The position numbers were made by a program, and so were the translations under genes. The notes below the pieces were generated by a model. That model saw only the letters and a program-made list of their open reading frames with translations, was not told the DNA's origin and made no database searches. A DNA stretch of 64,000 bases from CAVQUE01 sp046290435. GTDB taxonomy: Bacteria > Actinomycetota > Acidimicrobiia > Acidimicrobiales > UBA8592. The stretch is from positions 97,677 through 161,676 of the forward strand of contig JBKAGO010000068.1 in NCBI GenBank assembly GCA_046290435.1, written 5' to 3'. The number at the start of each line of letters is the position of its first letter. Position 1 is the first letter of the stretch. Of this stretch, positions 52,818 to 60,722 are shown one piece after another.

Positions 52818-53078
52818 TCAGCCGATGCGTCGCTCGAACACGAAGCGGGTCGCCGGCACACCACCGATCTCGTCGATGCCCGTGCGGCCCGGGGCCTGGA
52901 GCAGGAACCAGCCGTCGGCCAACGCGTCGACGCCCGTCGCGTAGGGCGGCTCGTCGGCGGGCAGCGGCAGCGCTCCTGAGGTCCCGTCGTAGAACGCCCA
53001 CGCGCACACCGCGGTGTCGAGGGCGTCGCTGTGGAGCCAGAGCTCGAGGATCTGCTGTCGGGGACCGTCGCCGCTCAC
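52818..53078 (-). CDS. Small protein of unknown function, 86 aa
   Basis: An 86-aa protein with no recognised family. It has a helical beginning (QQILELWLHSDALDTAVCAWAFYDG) and a strand-rich end (GRTGIDEIGGVPATRFVFERRIG). GTG 53078 overlaps the stop of the phytanoyl-CoA dioxygenase-like gene (GTGA), so translation is coupled and a functional link is likely. It ends 50 bp before the bacterioferritin stop (convergent). Confidence 0.55.
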   Translation of the reverse strand: MSGDGPRQQILELWLHSDALDTAVCAWAFYDGTSGALPLPADEPPYATGVDALADGWFLLQAPGRTGIDEIGGVPATRFVFERRIG

Positions 53079-54016
53079 GAGCCGGCTCCGGCCGATCCGA
53101 CAGCGTCGTGCGCAGCGGCCATGCCGGTGCGGGCGAGGCGGTGCTCGTGGCGGGTGAGGTAGTAGTCGGCGTCGAAGGTCGGGTCGCCCGACAGGTACCG
53201 CCACAGGCGTATGCGCTCGACGAGGTCGTAGCGCTGCGCATCGACGCTCTGCCACGGGTGCGGCCGGCGGAAGACCGCGGCGACCGAATCGGGCCGGCTG
53301 GTGGCGAAGATGTGATCGGTGTGGTCGTTGTGCACTGCGTCGAAGTCGTCGAGGTTCCACAGCCGCACCTGAGGCACCACCGGGTTGAGCCGGACCTTGA
53401 CCATCCACCGGTGACGATCCGACGGGTTGTCGTCGCCGGCATGCCAGAGGCCGTGATGGAAGACGAGGACCGTGCCGGCAGGACCGGCGAAGCGCTGATC
53501 GCCCACCACGTGCTGCAGCGCCGCGGTGGCCGTCGAGGTCGTCCGCCGCAGATGCGAGCCCGGCACGAACCGGGTGCCGCCCTCGCCGGGGCGGACGTCG
53601 TGGGGGAAGTAGAAGACCTGGATGTCGAATGACGGGTCGGTCGTGTCGACGATGGCATCGGGGTGCAGATGCTGACGCTCCCCGCTCGAGGGGCGGAGGT
53701 GGTGCACGAAGTCGTGGTCGAACACCGGGTCGGCGCCGACCAGCGACTCGATGATGCCCCGCAACGCCGGCAGGGCGAAGACCTCGCCAAGCGCCGTGCC
53801 GGTGCGGTACCCCGACAGCGGCGTGGAGGTCGCCGGCGTGGCCACCGCGGGCTCGACACCGAGGAACGGCGCGAGCTTTGCCTCCTCGAGCGCCGGGAGC
53901 TCGTCGAGCACCGCTGTGTTCAGCTCCGGTGGGACGAGTGCGTCGAAACGCAGGAAACCATCGTGGGCGAAGTGAGCCATCTCGATGGTCGTGAGACGAT
54001 GGTCTGATGCCGGCAT
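53075..54016 (-). CDS. Phytanoyl-CoA dioxygenase (PhyH) family protein
   Basis: A 313-aa Fe(II)/2-oxoglutarate oxygenase. The metal triad is His and Asp in RQHLHPDAIVD and a distal His in FHHGLWHAGDD; an Arg for 2-oxoglutarate follows in SDRHRWMVKVRLNP. FYFPHDVRPGEGGTRFVPGSH is the conserved strand region. PhyH proteins hydroxylate acyl-CoA side chains or small molecules. ATG 54016 has TAAAGAT about 8 nt upstream, again suggesting a leaderless mRNA. The 86-aa gene downstream is coupled to it. It is divergent from the cytochrome c operon. Confidence 0.87.
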   Translation of the reverse strand: MPASDHRLTTIEMAHFAHDGFLRFDALVPPELNTAVLDELPALEEAKLAPFLGVEPAVATPATSTPLSGYRTGTALGEVFALPALRGIIESLVGADPVFDHDFVHHLRPSSGERQHLHPDAIVDTTDPSFDIQVFYFPHDVRPGEGGTRFVPGSHLRRTTSTATAALQHVVGDQRFAGPAGTVLVFHHGLWHAGDDNPSDRHRWMVKVRLNPVVPQVRLWNLDDFDAVHNDHTDHIFATSRPDSVAAVFRRPHPWQSVDAQRYDLVERIRLWRYLSGDPTFDADYYLTRHEHRLARTGMAAAHDAVGSAGAGS

Positions 54017-54143
54017 GTGCGCAATCTTTACCGAACCTCCGCTGCGGCGCGTCCGACAACGCCTACCCCGCCCCGGCGCTTGTGGGCCCGATGTCACACC
54101 TCGGATACGGAACCGCAGTGGCTGCTTCGGCGACCTGTACACC

Positions 54144-54590
54144 GTGACCCCTTTCCGTTCTTCACCCGGGCCCCGGCACTCGGCGCACTCTTCGTCGGGT
54201 GCGGCCTTCGGCCGGGCACTGCCGCGATGGCGACGCGTCGCCGTCGTCGCCGCTGCGGCCATCGTGCTCGCAGCCTGCGGAGGCGACGAGGAGCTGAACC
54301 TCTCGCCCGCAGCGGCCGAGGGTCGCAGCATCGCCGAGGAAGCCGGTTGCGTGTCGTGCCACGGCGCGGACGGCGGCGGCCAGGTCGGCCCCGCGTGGAA
54401 GGGTCTCGCGGGCTCGGCGGTTTCCCTCGCCGACGGAACCACGGTCCTCGCCGACACCGAGTACCTGACACGTGCAATCACCGATCCCGACGCCGAGATG
54501 GTCGAGGGGTACACCATCCGCATGCCGGAGAACACGCTCTCCGATGCCGAGGTCGCGTCGGTGGTCGCCTACATCGAGGAGCTGAGATGA
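54144..54590 (+). CDS. c-type cytochrome lipoprotein
   Basis: A 148-aa monohaem cytochrome c. A signal helix (WRRVAVVAAAAIVLAAC) ends in a lipobox with C45. The haem motif CVSCH is at residues 69-73 and the Met ligand lies near YTIRMPENTLSDAEV. The C-terminus SVVAYIEEL is the usual last helix. It resembles the cytochrome c domain found with caa3-type oxidase subunit II. The start is GTG 54144. Its stop overlaps the SCO gene ATG (ATGA). It probably carries electrons in the respiratory chain assembled with the copper proteins encoded next. Confidence 0.88.
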   Translation: MTPFRSSPGPRHSAHSSSGAAFGRALPRWRRVAVVAAAAIVLAACGGDEELNLSPAAAEGRSIAEEAGCVSCHGADGGGQVGPAWKGLAGSAVSLADGTTVLADTEYLTRAITDPDAEMVEGYTIRMPENTLSDAEVASVVAYIEELR

Positions 54591-55219
54591 CAGACCTTCC
54601 CGACGCACCTGCCACCCGCCGGCTCCGGCCATCGCTGCGATGGCTACCGGTCGCGATGGCGGCAGCGCTGGTCCTCGGCGCCTGCGGCGGAGGCTCGGCC
54701 ACGTTGGTCGGCATCGAACGCGAGCCCGGGGTCGACGTGGGCAACGTGACGCTGCCAATCGCCGGCAGCGGCGAGGACCTCGCCTTCGTCGCCCCCGAGG
54801 GCGGAGTGATGGTGGTGTACTTCGGCTTCACGTTCTGCCCCGACATCTGCCCGACGACACTGGCCGACCTGCGGTTGGCGCTCGACGACCTCGGCGAGGA
54901 TGCCGAGCGGGTCGAGGTCGTCATGGCCACCATCGATCCCGACCGCGACACCGACGAGTTGGTCACCGGATACGTGCAGTCGTTCGTGCCCGATGCCATC
55001 GCCGTGCGTACCGACGACCAGGGCCTGCTGCGCGACGCCACCGCCGCCTTCGGCGCCGACTACATCATCACCACCGACGACAACGGCGAGCCCGAGGTCG
55101 GTCACACCACGTCGCTGTACGCGGTCGACGACGAGGGCAACCTGGTCCTGTACTGGGCGTTCGGCACGACCGCCGAGGACATCGGCAGCGACCTCGAGGT
55201 CCTGCTCGATCGGGCGTGA
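54587..55219 (+). CDS. SCO1/SenC copper-insertion protein
   Basis: A 210-aa lipoprotein of the thioredoxin fold that delivers copper to the CuA site of cytochrome oxidase. Lipobox C33 (VLGACGG); copper ligands C84 and C88 (FTFCPDICPT) and H173 (VGHTTSLY) are all present. Length is typical. ATG 54587 overlaps the cytochrome stop, and its own stop overlaps the next ATG (TGATG), forming a tight four-gene chain. Confidence 0.93.
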   Translation: MTDLPDAPATRRLRPSLRWLPVAMAAALVLGACGGGSATLVGIEREPGVDVGNVTLPIAGSGEDLAFVAPEGGVMVVYFGFTFCPDICPTTLADLRLALDDLGEDAERVEVVMATIDPDRDTDELVTGYVQSFVPDAIAVRTDDQGLLRDATAAFGADYIITTDDNGEPEVGHTTSLYAVDDEGNLVLYWAFGTTAEDIGSDLEVLLDRA

Positions 55220-55632
55220 TGCCGATGCGGCTGCCGTCCACTCCCACCCGTACGGCGATCCGCGTACTCGCCCTCGTGCTCGTCGCGTTCGCCGGCCTGC
55301 TCGTTGCGGGGTGCGGTGACGACGAACCGTCGAGTTTCAGTGTCGGCTCGGCAGGCGATCGAGCCGCCGACTACGCCTTCGTCATCCCCGTCGGCGCCGG
55401 CGAGGCGCTCGATGCCGGACAGCCGCTCGAGATCCTGCCGGCCGACCTACCGGTGAAGGTCGGCGAGGTCATCGAGATCGTCAACGAGGACGACCGCGGC
55501 CATCTGGTCGGGCCGTTCTTCGTCGAGGCCGGCGAGACGCTGCGCCACAGCTTCGCCAGCCCCGGCGAGTTCGTCGGTATCTGCACGGTGCATCCCAGCG
55601 GCGAGATCACCGTGACCGTCACGGAAGCGTGA
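55219..55632 (+). CDS. Cupredoxin-like lipoprotein
   Basis: A 137-aa lipoprotein (lipobox C32, VAGCGDDE) with a cupredoxin fold. Copper ligands are a His in RGHLVGPFF and Cys and His in GICTVHPSGE; the fourth, usually Met, is not apparent. Similar proteins accompany cytochrome oxidase subunit II-like genes and may be azurin-type electron carriers or copper carriers. ATG 55219 (TGATG) is coupled to the SCO gene and its stop to the next gene. Confidence 0.82.
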   Translation: MPMRLPSTPTRTAIRVLALVLVAFAGLLVAGCGDDEPSSFSVGSAGDRAADYAFVIPVGAGEALDAGQPLEILPADLPVKVGEVIEIVNEDDRGHLVGPFFVEAGETLRHSFASPGEFVGICTVHPSGEITVTVTEA

Positions 55633-56762
55633 TGGCCACCCGCGTCGACGTGGCGGCCGCGCGACGGCGGCGATCGGCGCGGCGCCTACTGGCGAGATCG
55701 GGCACCGCACTCCTGTCCATCCTGATCGCACTGGTCGCCGCTGCACCGACCGCATTGGCCGATCCGGCCGGGCCCACCGACTACCAGACCGAGATCATCG
55801 GCATCGAGCCCGACGTCGACGGCATCTCCCTCGAGGTCATCGGCGGCGACAGCTTCGTCGAGCTCACCGTCGACCCCGGTGTCGAGGTGATGGTGCTCGG
55901 CTACCGCGGCGAGGACTACCTGCACTTCCTCACCGACGGCACCGTGCTCCAGAACGAGCGATCGCCGTCGCGCTGGCTCAACGACGACCGCTTCGGCGAC
56001 GGCACCATCCCACCCGAGGCCACGCCCGACGCCGAACCCGATTGGGTGCAGGTCTCCGACGACGGCCAGTTCGCGTGGCACGACCATCGCAGCCACTGGA
56101 TGAACGAGGCCCGACCCCCGGCCGCCGGGCCCGGCGACGTGATCCTCGAGGCGGTCATCCCCATGATCGTGTCGGGTACCCCGGTCGAGGTCAGTGTTCG
56201 GTCGACCTGGGTCGAGGCACCGACAACGGCGGCACCAGTGGTAGTGGGCGCCATGGCCGCGCTGGCGCTTGGTGTCGTGGTGGCGGGGCGCACCCGACCC
56301 GGTGGACGCAACCGCAGTGACGAGCCCAACGACGCCGCACCTCGGGGTCCGATGTCGGGAATCGCCGTGGCCGCGCTGACGACCGCCGGTGTCGCCGCCC
56401 TCGCGCTGGCGCTGGGGCTCGTGGCGTACACCTCGGTGCCGTCGGAGACCGGTCCCAGCCCGCTGTTCTGGTTCCTGCCGGCCATCGCCGTCGTGCTCGC
56501 GGGCGCCGCGCTGATCGTCCGACGGAGCCAGGCGTTCGCCGCAGCATCGATCCTCGCAGTCGCAGCCCTCGTGCTGGCTTTCTGGGGATGGCTGCGACGC
56601 GAGGCGCTGGTGCGGGCGATCATCCCCACCGACGCCCCGGCCTGGCTCGACCGCATCGGCATCGCAACCGCCATCGCAGTCGGCGTCGTCGCCCTGGTGG
56701 CCGCCGTGTGGACAGCGGCCACCCCGGTTGCGCCGGCGCCTACTCCGGAGCGTTCTCGCTGA
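55632..56762 (+). CDS. Membrane protein of the copper-protein operon
   Basis: A 376-aa protein with a signal peptide (ALLSILIALVAAAPTALA), an external N-terminal domain of about 200 residues with strands and the motif AWHDHRSHWMN, and a C-terminal region of about five membrane helices (residues 205-370). Such WHDHR-containing proteins recur beside actinobacterial copper genes (from memory); the His/Met cluster may bind copper. Function is unproved. Its end overlaps the convergent PCu(A)C gene by 23 bp. ATG 55632 is coupled to the cupredoxin gene. Confidence 0.78.
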   Translation: MATRVDVAAARRRRSARRLLARSGTALLSILIALVAAAPTALADPAGPTDYQTEIIGIEPDVDGISLEVIGGDSFVELTVDPGVEVMVLGYRGEDYLHFLTDGTVLQNERSPSRWLNDDRFGDGTIPPEATPDAEPDWVQVSDDGQFAWHDHRSHWMNEARPPAAGPGDVILEAVIPMIVSGTPVEVSVRSTWVEAPTTAAPVVVGAMAALALGVVVAGRTRPGGRNRSDEPNDAAPRGPMSGIAVAALTTAGVAALALALGLVAYTSVPSETGPSPLFWFLPAIAVVLAGAALIVRRSQAFAAASILAVAALVLAFWGWLRREALVRAIIPTDAPAWLDRIGIATAIAVGVVALVAAVWTAATPVAPAPTPERSR

Positions 56763-57384
56763 CGGTCACCGCCACGACGATCTCTGTGTCGTCGTCGAGG
56801 GTCAAGGTGACGTCGAACTCCTCGCCGGTCTCCAGCGGGTCGGGCAGCTCCAGCAACATGACGTGGTAGCCGCCGGGCTCGAAGACGACCGTGCCGCCGG
56901 CGGGAACCTCGACCGAGGGGACCTGCTGCATGGTCATGGCCATCTCGCCGTCCATGCCGTCGTGGTCCATCTCGCCATCGGCCATCTCGCCATCGGCCAT
57001 CTCGCCATCGGCCATCTCGTCCTCGGCCATCTCGTCCTCGGCCATCTCGGCCTCGCCGTCCATCTCGTCCTCGGCCATGTCGTCCATGGCGCCCTCGGCG
57101 GGGACGACCTCGTGGAGTTCGGCGACGCCGGCGACGTCGGGATCGACGCTGACGCCGACGATGGTGGCGCCGTCGGCGCTGGTGACCGTCATGTAGGCGG
57201 CACCGGCCTCGGCCCCTGCCGGGCTGGTCCGGGCCCAGGCTCCGCTGACGTCGATGGCCGCTCCGGAGCCTTCGTCGTCGTCGCCGCACGCCGCAAGGCC
57301 GCCGGCGGCGAGCGCCGCGATCGCAAAGCCCGCCATCAGCTTCGATCCGGTTGCCCGCGACCTGTTGGTGCTCGATCCGTTCAT
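56740..57384 (-). CDS. PCu(A)C copper chaperone with Met/Asp-rich repeat insert
   Basis: A 214-aa lipoprotein copper chaperone. Lipobox C33 (LAACGDDDE). The copper motif H(M)X10MX21HXM is spread across ELHEVV, MTMQQVP and GGYHVMLLELPDP. Between them an insert (about residues 98-148) is a run of GEMAD/DEMAE five-residue units with Met, Asp and Glu, plus one His, absent from ordinary PCu(A)C proteins. It is encoded by tandem 15-bp repeats. Extra Met residues could hold several Cu(I) ions. ATG 57384 precedes a typical signal sequence. Confidence 0.87.
   Translation of the reverse strand: MNGSSTNRSRATGSKLMAGFAIAALAAGGLAACGDDDEGSGAAIDVSGAWARTSPAGAEAGAAYMTVTSADGATIVGVSVDPDVAGVAELHEVVPAEGAMDDMAEDEMDGEAEMAEDEMAEDEMADGEMADGEMADGEMDHDGMDGEMAMTMQQVPSVEVPAGGTVVFEPGGYHVMLLELPDPLETGEEFDVTLTLDDDTEIVVAVTVSENAPE
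56968..57042 (-). repeat. 15-bp tandem repeat in the PCu(A)C gene
   Basis: Five consecutive units: CATCTCGCCATCGGC three times (56968-57012), then CATCTCGTCCTCGGC twice (57013-57042), encoding DGEM-A and DEMAE-like pentapeptides. Partial units continue to about 57080. Unit number could vary by slippage. Confidence 0.8.
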
Positions 57385-57515
57385 GTCGGTGTCCTTTTCG
57401 AGAAGCTCTCTCCGCAGCGCCGTGCGACGAGCGGGTTCTGTGGACAGGTCGCTCGACTCACGCTGGTGGTTCCCCACGTTGACCGATGTCACCGCTCCAG
57501 CCGCCCCTGCCATCC

Positions 57516-57570
57516 GCCGAAATCTGGGACTTTGCGCGCAGCACGTGCGCGCAAAGTCCCAGATTTCGGC
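57516..57570. repeat. Dispersed palindromic repeat, copy 2
   Basis: Perfect 25-bp arms (57516-57540 and 57546-57570) around loop GCACG. Arms match copy 1 (40354-40408) across at least 23 nt. It lies between the PCu(A)C gene and the ECF sigma gene, both on the minus strand. Confidence 0.8.
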
Positions 57571-57592
57571 AGGGAACGGGGTGCTCCGGGGG

Positions 57593-58132
57593 TCAGTCGG
57601 TGGCGGAGTCGGTGCCCCGGTCGGCGTCGCCGGCCGCCATCGTCTCGATCAGGTCGGCCCGGGCGCGCGACACGCGCGAGCGGACCGTGCCCACCGGGCA
57701 GCCGAGCACCTGGGCTGCATCGGCGTAGGACAACCCGACGAACTGGGTGAGCACGAACGCCTGACGCCGATCGGCATCGAGGGTGGCGACGAGGTCGGCG
57801 ACGTCGGCCCACGAGGCGTCGTGGGCCGCTTCTTCGACGGCCGGCACCGAACCCGCCCGGCGGCGGTGGCGGACGCGTCGACGGGTGGCGTCGGCACAGG
57901 TACGCCGGGCGATGGTCAGCAACCAGCCGATGGCCGGACCGTCGTTGCGGTAGCGGGGCAACGACCGCAGCGCCCGGTAGTAGACCTCCTGGGTGAGGTC
58001 GTCGACGGTGTCGGGATCGCCGAGGTGACGGCACAGCGCCCGCACCTGGGGCTGGGATCGCCGCACGAACTCCTCGAGCGCATAGGCGTTGCCGTCGCGG
58101 GCAGCCAGCGCGAGCTCGGTCAGGCGATCCAT
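57593..58132 (-). CDS. ECF sigma factor (SigE-like)
   Basis: A 179-aa ECF sigma factor. Region 2 is EEFVRRSQPQVRALCRHLGDPDTVDDLTQEVYYRALRSLPRY (about residues 20-60) and region 4 is RRQAFVLTQFVGLSYADAAQVLGCPVGTVRSRVSRARADLIE (about 118-160). The gene is divergent from the anti-sigma gene across 57 bp. CACAAT lies 6 nt before ATG 58132, suggesting a leaderless transcript. A perfect palindromic repeat lies beyond its stop. Confidence 0.9.
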   Translation of the reverse strand: MDRLTELALAARDGNAYALEEFVRRSQPQVRALCRHLGDPDTVDDLTQEVYYRALRSLPRYRNDGPAIGWLLTIARRTCADATRRRVRHRRRAGSVPAVEEAAHDASWADVADLVATLDADRRQAFVLTQFVGLSYADAAQVLGCPVGTVRSRVSRARADLIETMAAGDADRGTDSATD

Positions 58133-58138
58133 CGCACC

Positions 58139-58144
58139 ATTGTG
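58139..58144 (-). promoter_or_regulatory. -10 element for leaderless ECF sigma mRNA
   Basis: On the minus strand CACAAT ends 6 nt before ATG 58132; no ribosome-binding site. Confidence 0.35.
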
Positions 58145-58153
58145 GCCCTGCCG

Positions 58154-58181
58154 GGAACCCGATGGCACCCCGGGGCGACCT
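58154..58181 (+). promoter_or_regulatory. ECF-type promoter upstream of the anti-sigma gene
   Basis: GGAACC (58154-58159), a 16-nt spacer and CGACCT (58176-58181). GGAAC is the usual -35 of ECF sigma factors and CG-rich -10 elements follow it. It fits autoregulation of the pair; start ATG is 58190. Confidence 0.4.
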
Positions 58182-58189
58182 CTTCCTAC

Positions 58190-58840
58190 ATGGACGCCGA
58201 TCCCATGCACTGCGCCACCGCCCGCGAGCTCATCTCCGCCGCGGTCGACGACGAGGTCGACACCGCAACGCTCGGTCACCTCGACGATCATCTCGCCGCG
58301 TGCGCCGGATGCCTGGAGTGGCAGAACCAGGTCCATGCACTGCGTCGCTCGCTGGCGGTCACACCGGCGCGAGCCGAGACCGATCTGACCCCGATCATCC
58401 TGGCGCGCGCCGGCGTCCCCGATGTCGGCCGCGGCGAGTGGGTGCGGGCGCTGCTCGGGGCCGTCAGCCTCACGTTGCTCCTCGTCAACCTCCCGATGCT
58501 CGTCACCGGGTCGGCAGCCGGTGCCGACGTCCACGTGGGCCGTCACCTGGGCGCCTTCGGTGTCGCGCTGGCCATCGGACTGGGGTATGCCGCGCTCCGA
58601 CCCGAGCGGGCCCTCGGCATGTTGCCGCTGGCCGGGGCACTGGGCGCCACGCTGGCTGCGACGGCGATCATCGACACCGCCACGGGCACCTCGACGATGA
58701 CCAGCGAGATCCGCCATCTCGTCGAGTTGCTGGGCGTCGTCATGCTGTGGGTCATCTCCGGCGGCCGCCATCGCCTGGCCGACCGCCTGGCTTCGCTGCG
58801 CCGGCCGGCACCGGCGACAGGGCTGCGCGCCGTCGAGTAG
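58190..58840 (+). CDS. Zinc-finger (zf-HC2) anti-sigma membrane protein
   Basis: A 216-aa protein. The N-terminal domain has the HxxxCxxC pattern in HLDDHLAACAGC (about residues 30-41), characteristic of zinc-binding anti-sigma factors. Four membrane helices follow (about 85-200). It should hold the divergent ECF sigma factor at the membrane and release it on a signal. The membrane part does not resemble a named sensor. Its promoter is of ECF type, so the pair probably self-activates. Confidence 0.87.
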   Translation: MDADPMHCATARELISAAVDDEVDTATLGHLDDHLAACAGCLEWQNQVHALRRSLAVTPARAETDLTPIILARAGVPDVGRGEWVRALLGAVSLTLLLVNLPMLVTGSAAGADVHVGRHLGAFGVALAIGLGYAALRPERALGMLPLAGALGATLAATAIIDTATGTSTMTSEIRHLVELLGVVMLWVISGGRHRLADRLASLRRPAPATGLRAVE

Positions 58841-58876
58841 CCGACCGTTCCCCGTGCGGCTGCCATGATGGCCGCC

Positions 58877-59659
58877 ATGCACATCACAGAGCTGTTCTCG
58901 GTCGAGGGGAAGGTGGCCATCGTCACCGGCGGGTCCAGAGGTATCGGCGAGATGATCGCCGAGGGCCTCGTCGCCAACGGCGTGCGGACCTACATCACCG
59001 CCCGCAAAGCCGCGGCCTGCGACGCCACAGCGGCGCGGCTGGGCGAGCACGGCGAGTGCGTGTCGATCCCCGCCGACCTGGCCACCGCCGAGGGTCTGGC
59101 CGCGTTCGTCGCGGCGTTCTCCGAGCGCGAGGACCGCCTCGACATCCTGGTCAACAACGCCGGCGCCGCGTGGGGCGCACCGATCGACGAGTTCCCGGCG
59201 TCGGGGTTCGACAAGGTGCTCGACATCAACGTCAAGGCGCCGTTCTTGTTGACCCAGGCGCTGCTGGGGCAGCTGCGGGCGTCGGGCACGGCCGAGGACC
59301 CGGCCCGGGTGATCATGATCGGCTCGATCGACGGCATACGTGTGCCCGTGGGCGACAACTACTCGTACTCGGCATCCAAGGCCGGCATCCACATGCTGGG
59401 CCGCCACCTCGCCCACCACCTGGTGCGCGAGCACATCACGGTCAACTGCATCGCGCCGGGGCCGTTCGAGTCGAAGATGATGGCCTACATGCTCGACGAC
59501 CCGGGCATGCGCGAGATGGTGGAGCGCAGCGTGCCCCGCGGCCGCATCGGCAGCCCCGAAGACGTCGCCGGCACCGTCATCTGGTTGGCCAGCCGGGCCG
59601 GCGCCTACCTGACCGGTGCGGTGATCCCGCTCGACGGCGGCACCTCGACCCACGGCTGA
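58877..59659 (+). CDS. Short-chain dehydrogenase/reductase
   Basis: A 260-aa classical SDR. GKVAIVTGGSRGIGE (TGxxxGIG), NNAGAAWG, then the catalytic Ser in MIGSIDGIR and YSASKAG (Tyr, Lys), and CIAPGPF. The C-terminus AVIPLDGGTSTHG is typical. It reduces a carbonyl or oxidises an alcohol with NAD(P); the substrate is unknown. ATG 58877 is the likely start; two in-frame ATGs lie up to 12 nt upstream. It follows the anti-sigma gene by 36 bp and may be in the same transcript. Confidence 0.9.
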   Translation: MHITELFSVEGKVAIVTGGSRGIGEMIAEGLVANGVRTYITARKAAACDATAARLGEHGECVSIPADLATAEGLAAFVAAFSEREDRLDILVNNAGAAWGAPIDEFPASGFDKVLDINVKAPFLLTQALLGQLRASGTAEDPARVIMIGSIDGIRVPVGDNYSYSASKAGIHMLGRHLAHHLVREHITVNCIAPGPFESKMMAYMLDDPGMREMVERSVPRGRIGSPEDVAGTVIWLASRAGAYLTGAVIPLDGGTSTHG

Positions 59660-59733
59660 CAGCGGCCGATCACCGCCCGTCGCGGCTCGTGGTGTCATCG
59701 GCCCTCGGCTGCCCGCGGGCCCGGCCCGGTCGG

Positions 59734-59739
59734 TAGGTT
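59734..59739 (+). promoter_or_regulatory. -10 element for leaderless membrane-protein mRNA
   Basis: TAGGTT ends 6 nt before GTG 59746, no ribosome-binding site. It repeats the layout upstream of bfr. Confidence 0.4.
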
Positions 59740-59745
59740 GCCGGC

Positions 59746-60159
59746 GTGGCCGAGCGACTCACCGACGAGCAGCGCCGTGAAGCGGCGGCGGGCGACGTCA
59801 ACGTCCTGGCGATACTGATGCTCGTCGGGAGCGCGGTCTTCGCGCTGGTGAACTACTGGATCGGAACGATGAGCTGGATTGCCGTCGTGTTGTCCATCAC
59901 GTCGACGCTGGCATGGTCGCTCGGCCTCTGGCGACGATCGCCGATCACGACATCCTTCGTTGCGGTGGGCTTCGGCATCGGTGGTCTCGCAGCGCCGGTG
60001 TTCGGACTCATCGGCGTCGTCGTCGCGATCCTCGGATTCATCTGGGGCTGGGCCATCCTGGGCGGATCGATCCTCTACTTCGCCTTCTCGGTGCTCGGCC
60101 TCGAGATCATCGAGCGGGCCCACGAGACCGGAGCGATCGACCGGTACGCACCGGAGTGA
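59746..60159 (+). CDS. Four-helix membrane protein of unknown function, 137 aa
   Basis: A 137-aa integral membrane protein with four hydrophobic segments (about residues 20-38, 42-60, 68-85 and 90-112) between a short charged N-terminus and an amphipathic tail (EIIERAHETGAIDRYAPE). No family was recognised. GTG 59746 follows TAGGTT by 6 nt. Single gene, transcribed in the same direction as the SDR gene. Confidence 0.65.
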   Translation: MAERLTDEQRREAAAGDVNVLAILMLVGSAVFALVNYWIGTMSWIAVVLSITSTLAWSLGLWRRSPITTSFVAVGFGIGGLAAPVFGLIGVVVAILGFIWGWAILGGSILYFAFSVLGLEIIERAHETGAIDRYAPE

Positions 60160-60250
60160 CGAAGACCATGCCCCTGGGTGATGCCGGCGGTGCACCCGAG
60201 CGGCTCGCGACACGCTGCTGAAGGACTGCCGGCAGTCGGCGGCGGTGGTC

Positions 60251-60655
60251 TCAGCGCTCTTGGTGGTGATCAGCAGGCAGGTAGTACGGGTCGTGGATGT
60301 CGGGGTCGGTGGCGAAGAACGTGCGGACCGACACCACGAGGCCGGCGTCGTCCACCCGCCAGATCTCGATCGACTCGACCACCTCGGTGCGATCGCCGAG
60401 GGTGCCGTGGTTGACGAGGTCGACGGCGGCCTCTGCCCCGCAATCGACGACACGCCGGGGCCGGAGCTCCCAGCGGCGATCCTCGGTCTGCGATCGCTCC
60501 CAGGTGGTCAGCAGCGCGCTGCGGCCGTGCTTGGGGACGCCGCCGACGGGGTCCTCGAGCTCGACGTCGTCGGCGAAGATGGCCAGCCACGCGTCGAGGT
60601 CCCGATCGTTCCAGGCCCGGACGTGCGCCGCGAACGCGTCCGCCGCCGAAGTCAT
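60251..60655 (-). CDS. SnoaL/NTF2-like protein
   Basis: A 134-aa NTF2-like alpha+beta barrel. FAAHVRAWNDRDLDAWLAIFADDVELEDPVGG is the SnoaL start, followed by strands RRWELRPRRVVDCG, AAVDLVNHGTLG and VVESIEIWRVDDAGLVVSVRTFF. Members act as small hydrolases, isomerases or ligand-binding proteins. No catalytic pair is certain. ATG 60655 begins the family match. It lies 67 bp after the serpin start and reads the same direction; the unit could be shared. Confidence 0.82.
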   Translation of the reverse strand: MTSAADAFAAHVRAWNDRDLDAWLAIFADDVELEDPVGGVPKHGRSALLTTWERSQTEDRRWELRPRRVVDCGAEAAVDLVNHGTLGDRTEVVESIEIWRVDDAGLVVSVRTFFATDPDIHDPYYLPADHHQER

Positions 60656-60722
60656 CGGGCCATCGGGCACTGCTGACCTGTCTCCATGGCCGGCGATTGT
60701 CGCACGGACGCAGGCGGCGGGC

